Assembly (NCBI RefSeq): GCF_020009625.1
Contig: NZ_JAIHLP010000002.1
Coordinates: forward strand, 2,790,001-2,854,000
Direction: 5' to 3'
Origin: Leifsonia poae
Lineage (GTDB): Bacteria; Actinomycetota; Actinomycetes; Actinomycetales; Microbacteriaceae
Length of the DNA: 64,000 bases
Made by a program: the position numbers and the translations under genes. This document shows, piece after piece, positions 24,960 to 35,100 of this stretch. Below the pieces are notes generated by a model. The model searched no databases and was not told the DNA's origin. It saw nothing but the letters and a program-made list of their open reading frames with translations. Numbering within the stretch: the stretch's first letter is position 1; each line of letters opens with the position of its first letter.

Positions 24960-25648
24960 GAGACCACCGTCGCAACGGCGGAGTCGTAGACGACGCGGCC
25001 GTCTCGCACGGAGATCTGCCGCGGGAACTGTTCGGCGATCTCCACATCGTGGGTGATCAGCACGATCGTCGTTCCGCGCGCGTTGAGTTCGTGCAGCAGT
25101 TCGACGACGGCGGCGCCTGACTCGGAGTCGAGGTTGCCCGTCGGCTCGTCGGCGAGCAGCAGCGGCGGGTCGCCGATGACGGCTCGCGCGATGGCCACGC
25201 GCTGGCGTTCGCCGCCGGAGAGCTCGTGCGGCCTGTGCGTGTACCGGTGCGAGAGTCCGACCCTGTCGAGGGCGAGGCGCGCACGACGGCGGCGCTCGGC
25301 GCGCGGCACACCGCTGTAGAGCAGACCGTCGGCGACGTTGTCCACGGCGGTCACCCCGTCGGCGAGGTGGAACTGTTGGAAGACGAACCCGATCCGATGG
25401 GCGCGCAGGGCCGAGAGAGCCGCATCTGAAAGGGTGTGCACATCCACGCCGTCGATCAGGGCGCTGCCCGCCGTCGGCCGGTCGAGGGTGCCGATGAGGT
25501 TGAGCATGGTCGACTTGCCCGACCCGCTCGGCCCCACGATGGCGACGAGTTCACCGGTCTCGATCGTGAGGCTCACGCCGTCGCAGGCGCGCACCGGTGG
25601 CTGCCCGTAGGTCCGCTCCACATCTCGGAGCATGACGATTTCGCTCAT
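24956..25648 (-). CDS. MacB/LolD-type ABC ATPase
   Basis: 230 residues. Walker [11 protein letters not shown]-loop GFVFQQFHL, signature [17 protein letters not shown], Walker [14 protein letters not shown] and a switch His in [12 protein letters not shown] 25648 overlaps the adaptor's stop. Such ATPases couple to FtsX-fold permeases for lipoprotein, peptide or cell-wall related work. Confidence 0.93.
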   Translation of the reverse strand: MSEIVMLRDVERTYGQPPVRACDGVSLTIETGELVAIVGPSGSGKSTMLNLIGTLDRPTAGSALIDGVDVHTLSDAALSALRAHRIGFVFQQFHLADGVTAVDNVADGLLYSGVPRAERRRRARLALDRVGLSHRYTHRPHELSGGERQRVAIARAVIGDPPLLLADEPTGNLDSESGAAVVELLHELNARGTTIVLITHDVEIAEQFPRQISVRDGRVVYDSAVATVVS

Positions 25649-26751
25649 AGTGACGGCACCACGACTTCCTGGCCCTCGGCGAGGCCGGTCGCGGAGACCT
25701 CGACCCGGCCGCCGGCGAACAGGCCGGTCGTCACGGGAATGCGTTCGGTTGTGCCGTTCTTCTGGACGACCTCGACGCCGAACCGGGAACCAGTGAGCGC
25801 CAGGAGGGCGCCGACGGGAACCGAGAGCACGTTCTTCCGGACATCGGAGGGGAAGTTCACGGTGACGCTCGCCTGCTGCAGCTCGCCCGCCGCCGCCGGG
25901 TCGTCGAGGATGATCACGACAGGGATGCTGACCGCGGATCCGCCCGTATTGTCCTTCTGCTCCTGGGGCGTGCCCACGGAGGTGACGGTGCCGGCGGTCT
26001 GCTTGCCGCCGGGCAGGTCGATCGTGACCCTGCCGCCGGTCTTGGCGAGCTGCTGGTCGGAGAGGCGCAGACCCACCGAGACCTGCTTCACGGTGTCGGT
26101 GACCGACACCATCGGCGCGCCCGGCGATGCGTTGTCCCCGATCGCGACCTTCAGCCCGGAGACACGCACATCCCCGCGCTGGAAGACGATCCTTCCCAGG
26201 TCGACGCTGCCGGTCTGCTCCTGTCCCGTCGCCTTCTGCCACGCCTTGATCGCGCTCAGGGTCCGCTGGCCGAAGGAGCCGTCCGGTTCGCCGGTGAAGT
26301 AGCCGAGCGCCTTCAGATTCTGTTGGAGCTGTTTCACATCCGGTCCGTCGTCCATGCCGGAGGAGAACCCGCGCCAGGCGGGCAGCCCGCCGTGGAACAG
26401 GTACACCGGAACGTTGTCGACTGCGAAGAGGGACGTGCCTGCTGTGATAGTCGTGCCGGGCTGCGGGAGCGCTGTCACCACCCCCGCCGAGCCCGAGGCG
26501 ATGTCGTGCGGGTCGGCGAAGGCGAGCGAGCCGCTCGCCTTGCTGCTCCCGGTGAGCGTTCCGCGCTCGATGGGCGCCGTGGCCGGTCTGATCGGACTCC
26601 TCGCGGTCGGGCGGTCGGTGGCGGAGAACGCGTACGCGGCGGCCGCCCCGCCTCCGGCGACGAGCAGCGCGACGATCACCACGGCGGCGATCCAGCGTCC
26701 GCGGTGCTTCGGGCGTGCCGGCACGTCGACCGTGTCGTCTGCTTCCGGCAT
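25645..26751 (-). CDS. peptidoglycan-binding MacA-like adaptor
   Basis: 368 residues. N-terminal membrane anchor ([20 protein letters not shown]), a biotinyl/barrel-type adaptor domain ([20 protein letters not shown]), an inserted PG_binding_1 repeat ([20 protein letters not shown], then [17 protein letters not shown], about 130-175) and a C-terminal barrel. The inserted peptidoglycan-binding unit is typical of Gram-positive MacA-like proteins and would tether the complex to the wall. Confidence 0.88.
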   Translation of the reverse strand: MPEADDTVDVPARPKHRGRWIAAVVIVALLVAGGGAAAAYAFSATDRPTARSPIRPATAPIERGTLTGSSKASGSLAFADPHDIASGSAGVVTALPQPGTTITAGTSLFAVDNVPVYLFHGGLPAWRGFSSGMDDGPDVKQLQQNLKALGYFTGEPDGSFGQRTLSAIKAWQKATGQEQTGSVDLGRIVFQRGDVRVSGLKVAIGDNASPGAPMVSVTDTVKQVSVGLRLSDQQLAKTGGRVTIDLPGGKQTAGTVTSVGTPQEQKDNTGGSAVSIPVVIILDDPAAAGELQQASVTVNFPSDVRKNVLSVPVGALLALTGSRFGVEVVQKNGTTERIPVTTGLFAGGRVEVSATGLAEGQEVVVPSL

Positions 26752-26753
26752 GA

Positions 26754-27278
26754 TCACTGGGCCGGTGTCGTGACGGACAAGCCGCCGCCGCACTTCTGGA
26801 CCACGTCGTCGGGTGCGCCGGTCGGCACAGCGACGCCCTCGCCCGGCCGGGGGTCGGGAACGTCGAAGCCGCTGTCGCGGTAGCACTTGGCGATCTTCAG
26901 CATCGCCTTCTGCGCGTCGGCCTGCATCTTCTTCTGCTCGTCCGGACTGAACGGTGGAGGGGTGCCGATTTTCTTCTCGCAGGTCGTCAAGGCGGCGGTC
27001 ATCGCATCCTGATTTCCCGCGTCGAGCGAGATTCCGGGCGCGTTCGCGCCGCCGGGGTCGGGAAGGTCGACGCCGTTGTCGCGCATGCACTGGTTGAACT
27101 TCAACTGCCAGGACTCCCGCTCGCCCTGACCGGAGGCCGACGACCGACCCCCGTCGCCCGAGCCCGAACCCGAGCCGGAGCCGGGATTCGCCGCGCAGGC
27201 CGTGAACGCGAAGAGCAGAGCGGGGATGGCGAAGAGGGTGGCGGCGGCCTTGGCCCGCCGCGTTCTGAGCAGAGACAT
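26754..27278 (-). CDS. lipoprotein of efflux operon
   Basis: 174 residues. Lipobox FAFTAC with Cys about 26, followed by a Gly/Ser linker and a helical domain with two CxRDxG-type elements ([15 protein letters not shown] and [13 protein letters not shown]) and two further Cys. This duplicated pattern is common in actinobacterial lipoproteins next to MacA-type genes, with no known biochemical role. The ribosome binding site AAGGA supports ATG 27278. First gene of the operon, divergent from its two-component system. Confidence 0.82.
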   Translation of the reverse strand: MSLLRTRRAKAAATLFAIPALLFAFTACAANPGSGSGSGSGDGGRSSASGQGERESWQLKFNQCMRDNGVDLPDPGGANAPGISLDAGNQDAMTAALTTCEKKIGTPPPFSPDEQKKMQADAQKAMLKIAKCYRDSGFDVPDPRPGEGVAVPTGAPDDVVQKCGGGLSVTTPAQ

Positions 27279-27348
27279 GACGTCGTCCTTTCGATCGGAG
27301 CGAGCCGGGGCCCGCTGAGACGAGTCCACCGGCACGGCCGTTATGAGG

Positions 27349-27375
27349 ACGTTCAGGAAAACCTTTACGTTCTGG
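27349..27375. promoter_or_regulatory. direct repeat in divergent regulatory region
   Basis: ACGTTCAGG and ACGTTCTGG occur 18 bases apart between the lipoprotein and response-regulator genes. They are candidate binding half-sites for the response regulator. Confidence 0.3.
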
Positions 27376-27475
27376 TGACAAGCTGCATGCTTGGCTTCAT
27401 CCCGGGGGGAAGCCCGGTCGGCGTCGGTTCGGCTCGGCGCCGACCGGGCACCGGATGAGCAGTGAGGAGAGATGG

Positions 27476-28141
27476 ATGCGCGCGCTCATCGTCGAAGACG
27501 AGGTGTACCTGGGCGAGGCCGTGCAGACGGGTTTGCGCCGCGAGACGATCGCGGTCGACCTGGTGAACGACGGCGGGACCGCCCTGGAGTTCCTGAGCGT
27601 GAACGACTACGACGTCGTCATCCTCGACCGGGACATCCCCGGGGTGCACGGCGACGATGTGTGCGCCTGGGTGACGGCGAACAAGCCGGAGTGCCGGGTG
27701 CTCATGCTGACGGCGGCCCGCACGCTCGACGACAAAGTCAGCGGGTTCGAACTGGGCGCCGACGACTACCTGTCGAAGCCGTTCGACTTCCCCGAACTCG
27801 TGGCGCGGCTGCGCGCGCTGGAGCGACGGCCCGCCGCCTCCCGGCCGCCCGTCATCGAGGCTGCCGGTGTCGCCCTCGACCCGTTCCGCCGCGAGGTGTA
27901 TCGCAACGGCAGGCTCGTGCGGCTCAGCCGCAAAGAATTCGCGGTGCTCGACGTGCTGATGCAGGCCGAGGGCGGCGTGGTCAGCAGCGAGAGCCTGCTC
28001 GAGAAGGCCTGGGACGCCAACGCCGACCCGTTCACCAACACGATCAGGGTCACCATCTCGAACCTGCGGAAGCGGCTCGGCGAACCGTGGGTGATCCACA
28101 CCGTTCCCGGCAGCGGCTACCGCTTCGAGGCGTCGCGGTGA
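27476..28141 (+). CDS. OmpR-family response regulator
   Basis: 221 residues. Receiver domain (about 1-115) with acidic pair VEDE at 7-10, phospho-Asp in VVILDRDIPG and Lys in LSKPFDFPEL; C-terminal winged HTH (about 125-220, VRLSRKEFAVLDVLM to VIHTVPGSGYRFE). ATG 27476 has GAGGAG at the right distance. The last bases overlap the kinase GTG. Confidence 0.93.
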   Translation: MRALIVEDEVYLGEAVQTGLRRETIAVDLVNDGGTALEFLSVNDYDVVILDRDIPGVHGDDVCAWVTANKPECRVLMLTAARTLDDKVSGFELGADDYLSKPFDFPELVARLRALERRPAASRPPVIEAAGVALDPFRREVYRNGRLVRLSRKEFAVLDVLMQAEGGVVSSESLLEKAWDANADPFTNTIRVTISNLRKRLGEPWVIHTVPGSGYRFEASR

Positions 28142-29349
28142 CCGCGGGCCAGGATGCCGTGGCCCTCCGCAGCAGACGGCACTTCACCATCCGCGCACGC
28201 CTCGCCCTGACCTACGCTGCCCTGCTCGGGGGCACGGGCGGGCTCATGCTCGGCGTCGTCTACGTGTTCATGCGCTTCGTTCCCACCTACGACCTCACGA
28301 GCGCGACGATGGCCGGAGTCGTCTCGCCGGCAGCATCGGCGGGCACACATTCGATCACCCTCCAGAAGAATCTGGAAGGCACCTCCCTGTCGTCGTCGGC
28401 ACCCGTCGTGAGTAGCACCAATGAGCTGCTGAACCTGCTTCTCTTCGTGTCGATCGCCGCCTTCGTCGTGCTCGGCCTGGTCGGGGCGACGATCGGCTGG
28501 GTGGTCTCCGGTCGCGTGCTGAAACCCCTGAAGGCCATCAACGCGGTCGCCCAGCTGGCCGCCGCCGGCGACCTCGAACAGCGGGTGGCGGCCACCGGGC
28601 CGCGGGACGAGATCCGAGACCTCTCCGACACGATCGACGACATGCTCGCCCGGCTTGAGCGCTCGTTCAAGGAGCATCAACGGTTCTCCGCGAACGCCTC
28701 GCACGAACTGCGCACGCCCATCGCCACTACACAGACCCTGCTCGATGTCGCGCTGTCTGACCCCGATCTCGATCTGCCGACGCTGCGCACGGTCGCCGAG
28801 CGGGTCTACGCGACCAATAAGCGCAACATCGAGACCGTCGAATCGCTGCTCGACCTGGCGGAGGCCGGGCGGGCCCCCGAGTGCCGGGATGAGATCGAGC
28901 TCGACGAGCTGGTGCGCTCGGCGCTCGCCGAGGAGGCAACCGCCGTCGCCCACTCCGAGCTGACCGTGACCGACGGACTGTCTCCGGTCGCGCTCCGAGG
29001 CAACAGTGCCCTCGTGCGTCAGGCGGTGCGCAACCTGGTGCAGAACGCGGTGCGTCACAACGTCGAGGGCGGCACGATCGAACTGTCGACAGCTACCGTG
29101 CCGGGTGGCGCCCGGTTCGTCGTCACCAACAGCGGGCCGACGATCGGCCCGGCCATCGTCGAGTCCCTCGTGGAGCCCTTCGTCCGCGGATACGGCCGCA
29201 CGACCGGACCGGGCGTTCCCCGCGGACACGGGCTCGGACTCGCCCTGGTGAAGAGTGTCGCCGACGCCCACCACGGCAGCCTTGTCGTGACCGGCCGGCC
29301 CGCCGGCGGCCTGCGAGTCGAACTGCTCCTTCCTGTCGACCCGGCCTGA
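28138..29349 (+). CDS. sensor histidine kinase
   Basis: 403 residues. TM1 (ALTYAALLGGTGGLMLGVVY), about 60 extracellular residues, TM2 (LLLFVSIAAFVVLGLVGATI), HAMP, H-box FSANASHELRTPIATT, N-box LVQNAVRHN and a GHGLGLALVKSVADAH ATP-lid region. It is coupled to the regulator (GTGA overlap). With the divergent lipoprotein/MacA/ABC genes it forms an actinobacterial signalling-efflux unit, which probably senses envelope stress or a cationic compound. Confidence 0.93.
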   Translation: MTAGQDAVALRSRRHFTIRARLALTYAALLGGTGGLMLGVVYVFMRFVPTYDLTSATMAGVVSPAASAGTHSITLQKNLEGTSLSSSAPVVSSTNELLNLLLFVSIAAFVVLGLVGATIGWVVSGRVLKPLKAINAVAQLAAAGDLEQRVAATGPRDEIRDLSDTIDDMLARLERSFKEHQRFSANASHELRTPIATTQTLLDVALSDPDLDLPTLRTVAERVYATNKRNIETVESLLDLAEAGRAPECRDEIELDELVRSALAEEATAVAHSELTVTDGLSPVALRGNSALVRQAVRNLVQNAVRHNVEGGTIELSTATVPGGARFVVTNSGPTIGPAIVESLVEPFVRGYGRTTGPGVPRGHGLGLALVKSVADAHHGSLVVTGRPAGGLRVELLLPVDPA

Positions 29350-29435
29350 CCTCCCGTATCGTTGTCCTGACCGGAATCGACGGCCCCTTCGGCCGCCTCG
29401 GTCCGCCGATCAACCGGATCGAATGGGAGACCGAC

Positions 29436-30299
29436 ATGCCCGATCACAACCGACCTTCGCGATGGAGGGCCTTCTGGGACCACGGAACCTGGTGGAAGGC
29501 GCTCCTCGTCGTCGTCGTCTACCTGGCCCTGTACCTCGGCGCCGGCCAGCTGAGCGGGCTGATCGGCGGCTCGCTCGTCGACACCAAGAACATCTTCGCC
29601 ACCCCGGGCAGCGTGTTCTTCGCACTGACGTTCCCCTTGGTCATCGGTGCGATCGTGCTCGCCGTCTTCGTGGCCTCACTCGGATGGTTCGCTCCGCTCT
29701 TCGAGCGGCAGCCGATTCGGGGGCGCTGGTGGATGTGGATCGCTGTCGCCATCCCGGTGATCGCGATCGTGCTGCGGCTGTTCGGGATCGACTATGCCGC
29801 ATACACTCCCGGCGTCGTCGTCCTCACCATGGTGACCGGTCTGTTCGTCGGGTTCACTGAAGAAGTGATCTCCCGCGGGATCGCGGTCAAGCTCCTGCGC
29901 GACTCCGGCATGCGCGAGTGGGGGGTCGCCGTCATCTCGTCCGCGCTCTTCGCGCTGATGCACGCGACCAATCTGCTCTCCGGCATGAGCATCCTCACCG
30001 TCGCGACGACCGTCGGGTACACCTTCTGCTTCGGCATCCTGATGTACCTCGTGTTGCGGGTGACCGGCAGCCTGATCTGGCCGATCCTGATCCACGGTTT
30101 CACCGACCCCTCCCTGTTCCTGTCGACAGGCGGGATCGACCAGGCCGGCACCACCCAGAACGTGTTCCTCGCGCTGGCCGGGCCGGCCAACATCCTGACC
30201 ATCGTGTTCGCGATCATCGCGCTGATCTTCATCCGCGGCCGCGTCGGCCGTGCAGGGACCGTCGATGGGCTCACGGCTCCCGAGGCCACGATCGGCTGA
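29436..30299 (+). CDS. CPBP family intramembrane metalloprotease
   Basis: 287 residues, about eight membrane segments. The Abi/CAAX motifs are present: GFTEEVISRGIAVKLL (EExxxR), ALFALMHATN and LIHGFTDPS with the conserved histidines. Family members process prenylated proteins or act in bacteriocin immunity in other bacteria; the target here is unknown. Ribosome binding site GGGAGA before ATG 29436. Confidence 0.9.
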   Translation: MPDHNRPSRWRAFWDHGTWWKALLVVVVYLALYLGAGQLSGLIGGSLVDTKNIFATPGSVFFALTFPLVIGAIVLAVFVASLGWFAPLFERQPIRGRWWMWIAVAIPVIAIVLRLFGIDYAAYTPGVVVLTMVTGLFVGFTEEVISRGIAVKLLRDSGMREWGVAVISSALFALMHATNLLSGMSILTVATTVGYTFCFGILMYLVLRVTGSLIWPILIHGFTDPSLFLSTGGIDQAGTTQNVFLALAGPANILTIVFAIIALIFIRGRVGRAGTVDGLTAPEATIG

Positions 30300-30311
30300 T
30301 CCGTTCGCGTT

Positions 30312-31982
30312 TCACTCGACGAGCATGCCGCGCATCTCGATGTCGATCTGGGTGGCATCGAGGGTGGCCAGCGCGCTGGCGAGCACATCGGCGTCGAAGG
30401 TGCCGTTGTCGCGCGCATCCAGCAGCGCCGCACGCTGTGCTTCGATGACCGCGAGCCGGTGCTGCTTGGCGACGGCGAACGTCTCCAGGTTCGGCTGACC
30501 CTCGGGCTGCGGGGGTTCCGGAACCGTCTCGGCGCTCGCCTTCAGCAGCTCGAAGATGCGTTTCACCTCGGAGTTGGTCTGCTCTTTGGCGGCCGCCTCG
30601 TCGACCTCCGGCGCGATGGCGCGCAGCAGCGGCCCGATGGTTCCGCCCTGCACCAAGAGTGACAGGGCGGCGACGGCGAACGCGATGAGCACGAGCACCG
30701 AGCGCTGCGGCGTCTCGGTCGGCAGGGTCTGAGCGGCGGCCACGGTGACGGCACCGCGCATCCCGGCCCAGACGACAGCGGTTCCCTCGCGCCAACCGAG
30801 CGGTGCGCGGAGGAAGTATTCGGCGTCGGCGATGAGGCGTGTGATCCTCGTCGCGAACCGGTCGAGATCGCGTTCCGAGGTGCGCCGACCGCGCGCGGTG
30901 GCCTTTTCGAGCGTCTCCTGTTTGCCCTCCGGGGTGCTCATCTTCTCGTGCATGCTCTGCATGCGGGGCTGCATCCGTTGACGCAGCTTCGCGCGGCTGG
31001 AGAGGAAGCGGAGCAGCGGGGCCACGTAGGCCGCGCGCACCAGCACGGTCAGCACGAGGGCGCCGACGGCGACGAGCAACGCGGGCCAGACGCCCGCATG
31101 ATCCTGCTCGACGTTGAGCACGATCGTCTTGATCTGGATGCCCATCGTCAGGAACACGACGCCCTCGAGAACGAGTTCGATCGTGCGCCAGTTCTGCGAA
31201 TCGGACAGACGGTTCTGGGGCGAGAGCATGCGCGGCGCACGAACCCCCGTGACGAGGCCGGCGACCACGGCGGCGACGAGCCCGGACCCGCCGAGCAGGG
31301 TGGCCGGAACGGAGGCGAGAAACGGCACGGTGAATGAGATCACCGTGTTGACGGTCGAGTCGGTCACACGTTTGCGCACGGCGAGGTTGGCCCAGCCGAC
31401 GGCCAGGCCGATCGCGATCGCGACGATCACGGAGTAGCCGAAGGTTCCGAGCGCACCCCAGAACGAGAACGATGCGGCGGCCGCGACGATCGCGGTGCGC
31501 AGCAGCACAAGCGCGGTCGCGTCGTTCAGCAGGCTCTCGCCGTCGAGGATCGCGACGACCCGCCGGGAGACCGAGGTGCGTTTGATGATCGACGTCGCCA
31601 CGGCGTCGGTCGGACTGACGATCGCGCCGAGGGCGACGCCCCACGCGAACCCGAGCTCGGGGATGACGAGCATGAAGAACACGCCGAGCAGCAGCGCACT
31701 GCCGACGACGAGGAGCACCGACAGCCCGCTGATCGCCCCGAACTCGCGGCGGAAGTTCATGGTCGGCATCGAGACGGCCGAGGAGTAGAGCAAGGGCGGC
31801 AGGATGCCCTCCAGGATCCACTCCGGTTCGATCTCGATCGAGCCGAACATCGGCAGAAAGCTCGCCGCAACCCCGATCGCGACGAGCACGAGGGGAGCGG
31901 CGATGCCGAGTCGGGGCCCGAACACGGTCGCGGCGGCGATCACCACGAAGCCGACGACGATCACGACGAGGAGTTCGGTCAT
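30312..31982 (-). CDS. CPA1-type Na+/H+ antiporter
   Basis: 556 residues. About 12 membrane segments with ALGAIVSPTDAVATSIIKRT (the ion-binding Asp), SLLNDATALVLLR (ND motif) and WAGMRGAVTVAAA, then a long cytosolic helical tail. Start at ATG 31982 with a GGTGAAG ribosome binding site. Converges with the CPBP gene with 12 bases between stops. Confidence 0.92.
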   Translation of the reverse strand: MTELLVVIVVGFVVIAAATVFGPRLGIAAPLVLVAIGVAASFLPMFGSIEIEPEWILEGILPPLLYSSAVSMPTMNFRREFGAISGLSVLLVVGSALLLGVFFMLVIPELGFAWGVALGAIVSPTDAVATSIIKRTSVSRRVVAILDGESLLNDATALVLLRTAIVAAAASFSFWGALGTFGYSVIVAIAIGLAVGWANLAVRKRVTDSTVNTVISFTVPFLASVPATLLGGSGLVAAVVAGLVTGVRAPRMLSPQNRLSDSQNWRTIELVLEGVVFLTMGIQIKTIVLNVEQDHAGVWPALLVAVGALVLTVLVRAAYVAPLLRFLSSRAKLRQRMQPRMQSMHEKMSTPEGKQETLEKATARGRRTSERDLDRFATRITRLIADAEYFLRAPLGWREGTAVVWAGMRGAVTVAAAQTLPTETPQRSVLVLIAFAVAALSLLVQGGTIGPLLRAIAPEVDEAAAKEQTNSEVKRIFELLKASAETVPEPPQPEGQPNLETFAVAKQHRLAVIEAQRAALLDARDNGTFDADVLASALATLDATQIDIEMRGMLVE

Positions 31983-32148
31983 GTCTTCACCCTGGCAGCA
32001 TCCGGTGCCGGACCGCCAGACGTAGATGCTCAAAAGAGCGGGCCGCCTGCCCGACTGTTCTACCCCCGTTCACCCGGCCTCAAACTGTCGGCTCCGTGCC
32101 CTTTCTACGGTGGCCGAGGACACATCCGTCCGAAGAATGAGGAGAACC

Positions 32149-35100
32149 ATGTTGAAACGAATGGGCAGAGCGTGGCACGTCGCCACCGCCGCCATCGTGG
32201 GTGCCGGCCTCGCCGCCGGCCCCATCGCCGCGCTCCCCGCGCAGGCGAGTGCCGATGCCACCGGCGTCGTCATCAATGAGGCGTATCTCTCCGGTGGAAG
32301 CGCCGGAGCCGCATACAAGAACAAGTTCGTGGAGCTGTACAACCCGGGCGACGCGGCCGTGCCGCTGTCGGGCTGGTCGCTCCAGTACCGTCCGGCAACG
32401 CAGACCGGTGCCTCCAGCACGGTCATCGCACTCACGGGAACCATCGCCGCCCACGGCTACTACCTCGTGCAGGGCGGCTCGAACGGTGCCAACGGGGCCG
32501 CGCTTCCCACCGCCGACCTCGTCGCCGCCGGTCTGAACCCGAGCGGAACCACAGGGACGCTGCTGCTGGCCTCCACGGCCTCGGCCGTCACTGCACCGGT
32601 CGGATCGGTCACCGGCTTGGAGACCGCGGCCGGCATCGTCGACCTGCTCGGCTACGGCACCTCGAACACGTTCGAGACCGCCGTCGCGACCGCGCCGCTG
32701 AGCAACGCTGACGTGAAGTCCATCACGCGCACCGACTTCAGCGACACCGACGACAACCACACCGACTTCGCGCTCAGCCCCACGATCACCCCGCAGGGCG
32801 CGGCCGGAACGACCGACCCCACCGACCCGGGCACCGACCCCGGAACACCGACCGACCCGGGCACCGGTGGTGACCCCAGCCCACCCGCCGACAGCATCCC
32901 CATCTCCGAGATCCAGGGCGCCACCGACACCAGCCCCAAGGCGGGCACCACCGTCACCACGAGCGGAATCGTGACCGCGGTCTACGCGACCGGCGGCTTC
33001 AACGGCTTCTACATCCAGACCCCGAACACCGGCGGCGACATCGACCTGGCGACGCACACCGCATCCGACGCGCTCTACATCTACGGCAGCAGTGTCGCCG
33101 CGGCCGTCACAGCCGGCGACTACGTGCAGGTCACGGGCGCGGTCAGCGAGTTCAACGGCCTCACCGAGCTGACCCCCGCGAAGACCGCCGATGTGGTCAA
33201 GCTCGACGCGAAGACCGTCACCGCCCCCACCCCCGCTGCTGTGGCCCTTCCCGCCACGGATGCACAGCGCGAAAGCCTCGAAGGCATGCTGATCGCCCCG
33301 CAGGGCGCGTTCACCGTCACCGACACGTACTCGACCAACCAGTACGGCGAGATCGGGCTCGCGAGCGGATCGAAGCCGCTCGTGCAGGCCACTGAGACCG
33401 CCCGCCCCGGAACGCCGGAGTACACGGCCGCCCTCGCCGCCAACGCCGCTCGCGCCGTCATCCTCGACGACGGCGCCTCGACCAACTTCCTGAGCGCCGC
33501 CAACAAGTCGAAGCCGCTGCCGTACCTCACACCGACCTCCTCGATCCGGGTCGGCGCCGCCGTGACGTTCACGCGTCCGGTCATCCTCGACTACCGGAAC
33601 GACGCGTGGAAGTTCCAGCCGACCACCGAGCTCACCGCGGCGAACGCCGCGACGGTGCAGCCGGCGACCTTCGCCCAGACCCGTCCCGCCGCCCCGGCCA
33701 ATGTCGGCGGCGACCTTCGGCTCGCCACATTCAATGTGCTCAACTACTTCCCGACAACGGGCGACCAGCTGAGCGGATGCACATACTACAAAGACCGTGA
33801 CGGCAACAACATCACGGTGAACACCGGATGCGACGCCCGCGGCGCCGCCGACGCCGCCAACCTGAAGCGCCAGCAAGACAAGATCGTCGCGGCGATCAAC
33901 GGCCTCACCGCCGACGTCGTCTCGCTCGAAGAGATCGAGAACTCGGCCCGGTTCGGCAAGAACCGCGACGATGCGCTCTCGAAGCTGGTCGCGGCCCTCA
34001 ACACGGCAGCCGGTACCGCGGTGTGGGCGTTCGTGCCGTCACCGGCGAGCCTTCCCGCCTCGGAAGACGTCATCCGCACCGCCTTCATCTACAAGAAGGC
34101 GAACGCGGCACCGGTCGGTGCAGCGCGCATCCTCGTCGGAAACACCGCGTTCGACAACGCCCGCCAACCGCTGGCGCAGGCGTTCAAGAAGGTCGGTGTG
34201 GCCGACTCGGCCGCGTTCATCGCCATCGTGAACCACTTCAAGTCGAAAGGCTCCGGCACGGGGGCCGACGCCGACCAGGGCGACGGGCAGGGCGCATCCA
34301 ACGCCTCCCGGGTCGCGCAGGCCAACGCGCTCGTCTCCTTCGCCGACTCTCTGAAGGCGTCGCTCGGCCTCGACAAGGTGCTGCTGATCGGTGACTTCAA
34401 CTCATACCTGAAAGAAGACCCGATCAAGGTGCTCACCGACGCCGGCTACGTCGACCAGGTGACCAGTCGCACGACCAAGTACACGTATGCGTTCGGCGGC
34501 ACCGTCGGCTCGCTCGACCACGTTCTCGCCTCCCCGGCAGCCAACGCGGCGATCGCGGGCGCCGATGTGTGGAACATCAACTCGGGCGAGTCGATCGCCT
34601 ACGAGTACAGCCGCTACAACTACAACGCGACGAACTTCTACGCCGCGGGACCGTACCGTTCCAGCGACCACGACCCGATCGTCGTCGGTCTCCACCTCGG
34701 CTCGGCGCCCACCACCGTCAACCTGCTGAACATCAACGACTTCCACGGTCGCATCGACAGCAACACGGTGAAGTTCGCCGGCACCGTCGAGAAGCTGCGG
34801 GCCGCGGCCGGTGAGGACAACACGCTGTTCCTCTCCGACGGCGACAACATCGGCGCCTCGCTGTTCGCCTCGGCGACGGCGGGCGACCTCCCCACCATCG
34901 AGGTGCTGAACGCGCTCGGCCTGAAGACGAGCGCGGTGGGCAACCACGAGTTCGACAAGGGACTCAGCGACCTCACCGGCCGGGTGACGGGTGCGGCCGA
35001 CTTCAGCTACCTCGGCGCCAATGTCTACAAGAAGGGCACGACCACTCCGGCGCTCCCCGAGTACGCGGTGTTCACCGTGAACGGTGTGCGGGTCGGCGTC

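Noticed and set aside
22122..24989. 955-codon open frame on the plus strand
   Set aside because: Runs opposite to CorA, the MBL-fold gene and the FtsX permease, all with clear motifs; no domain of its own.
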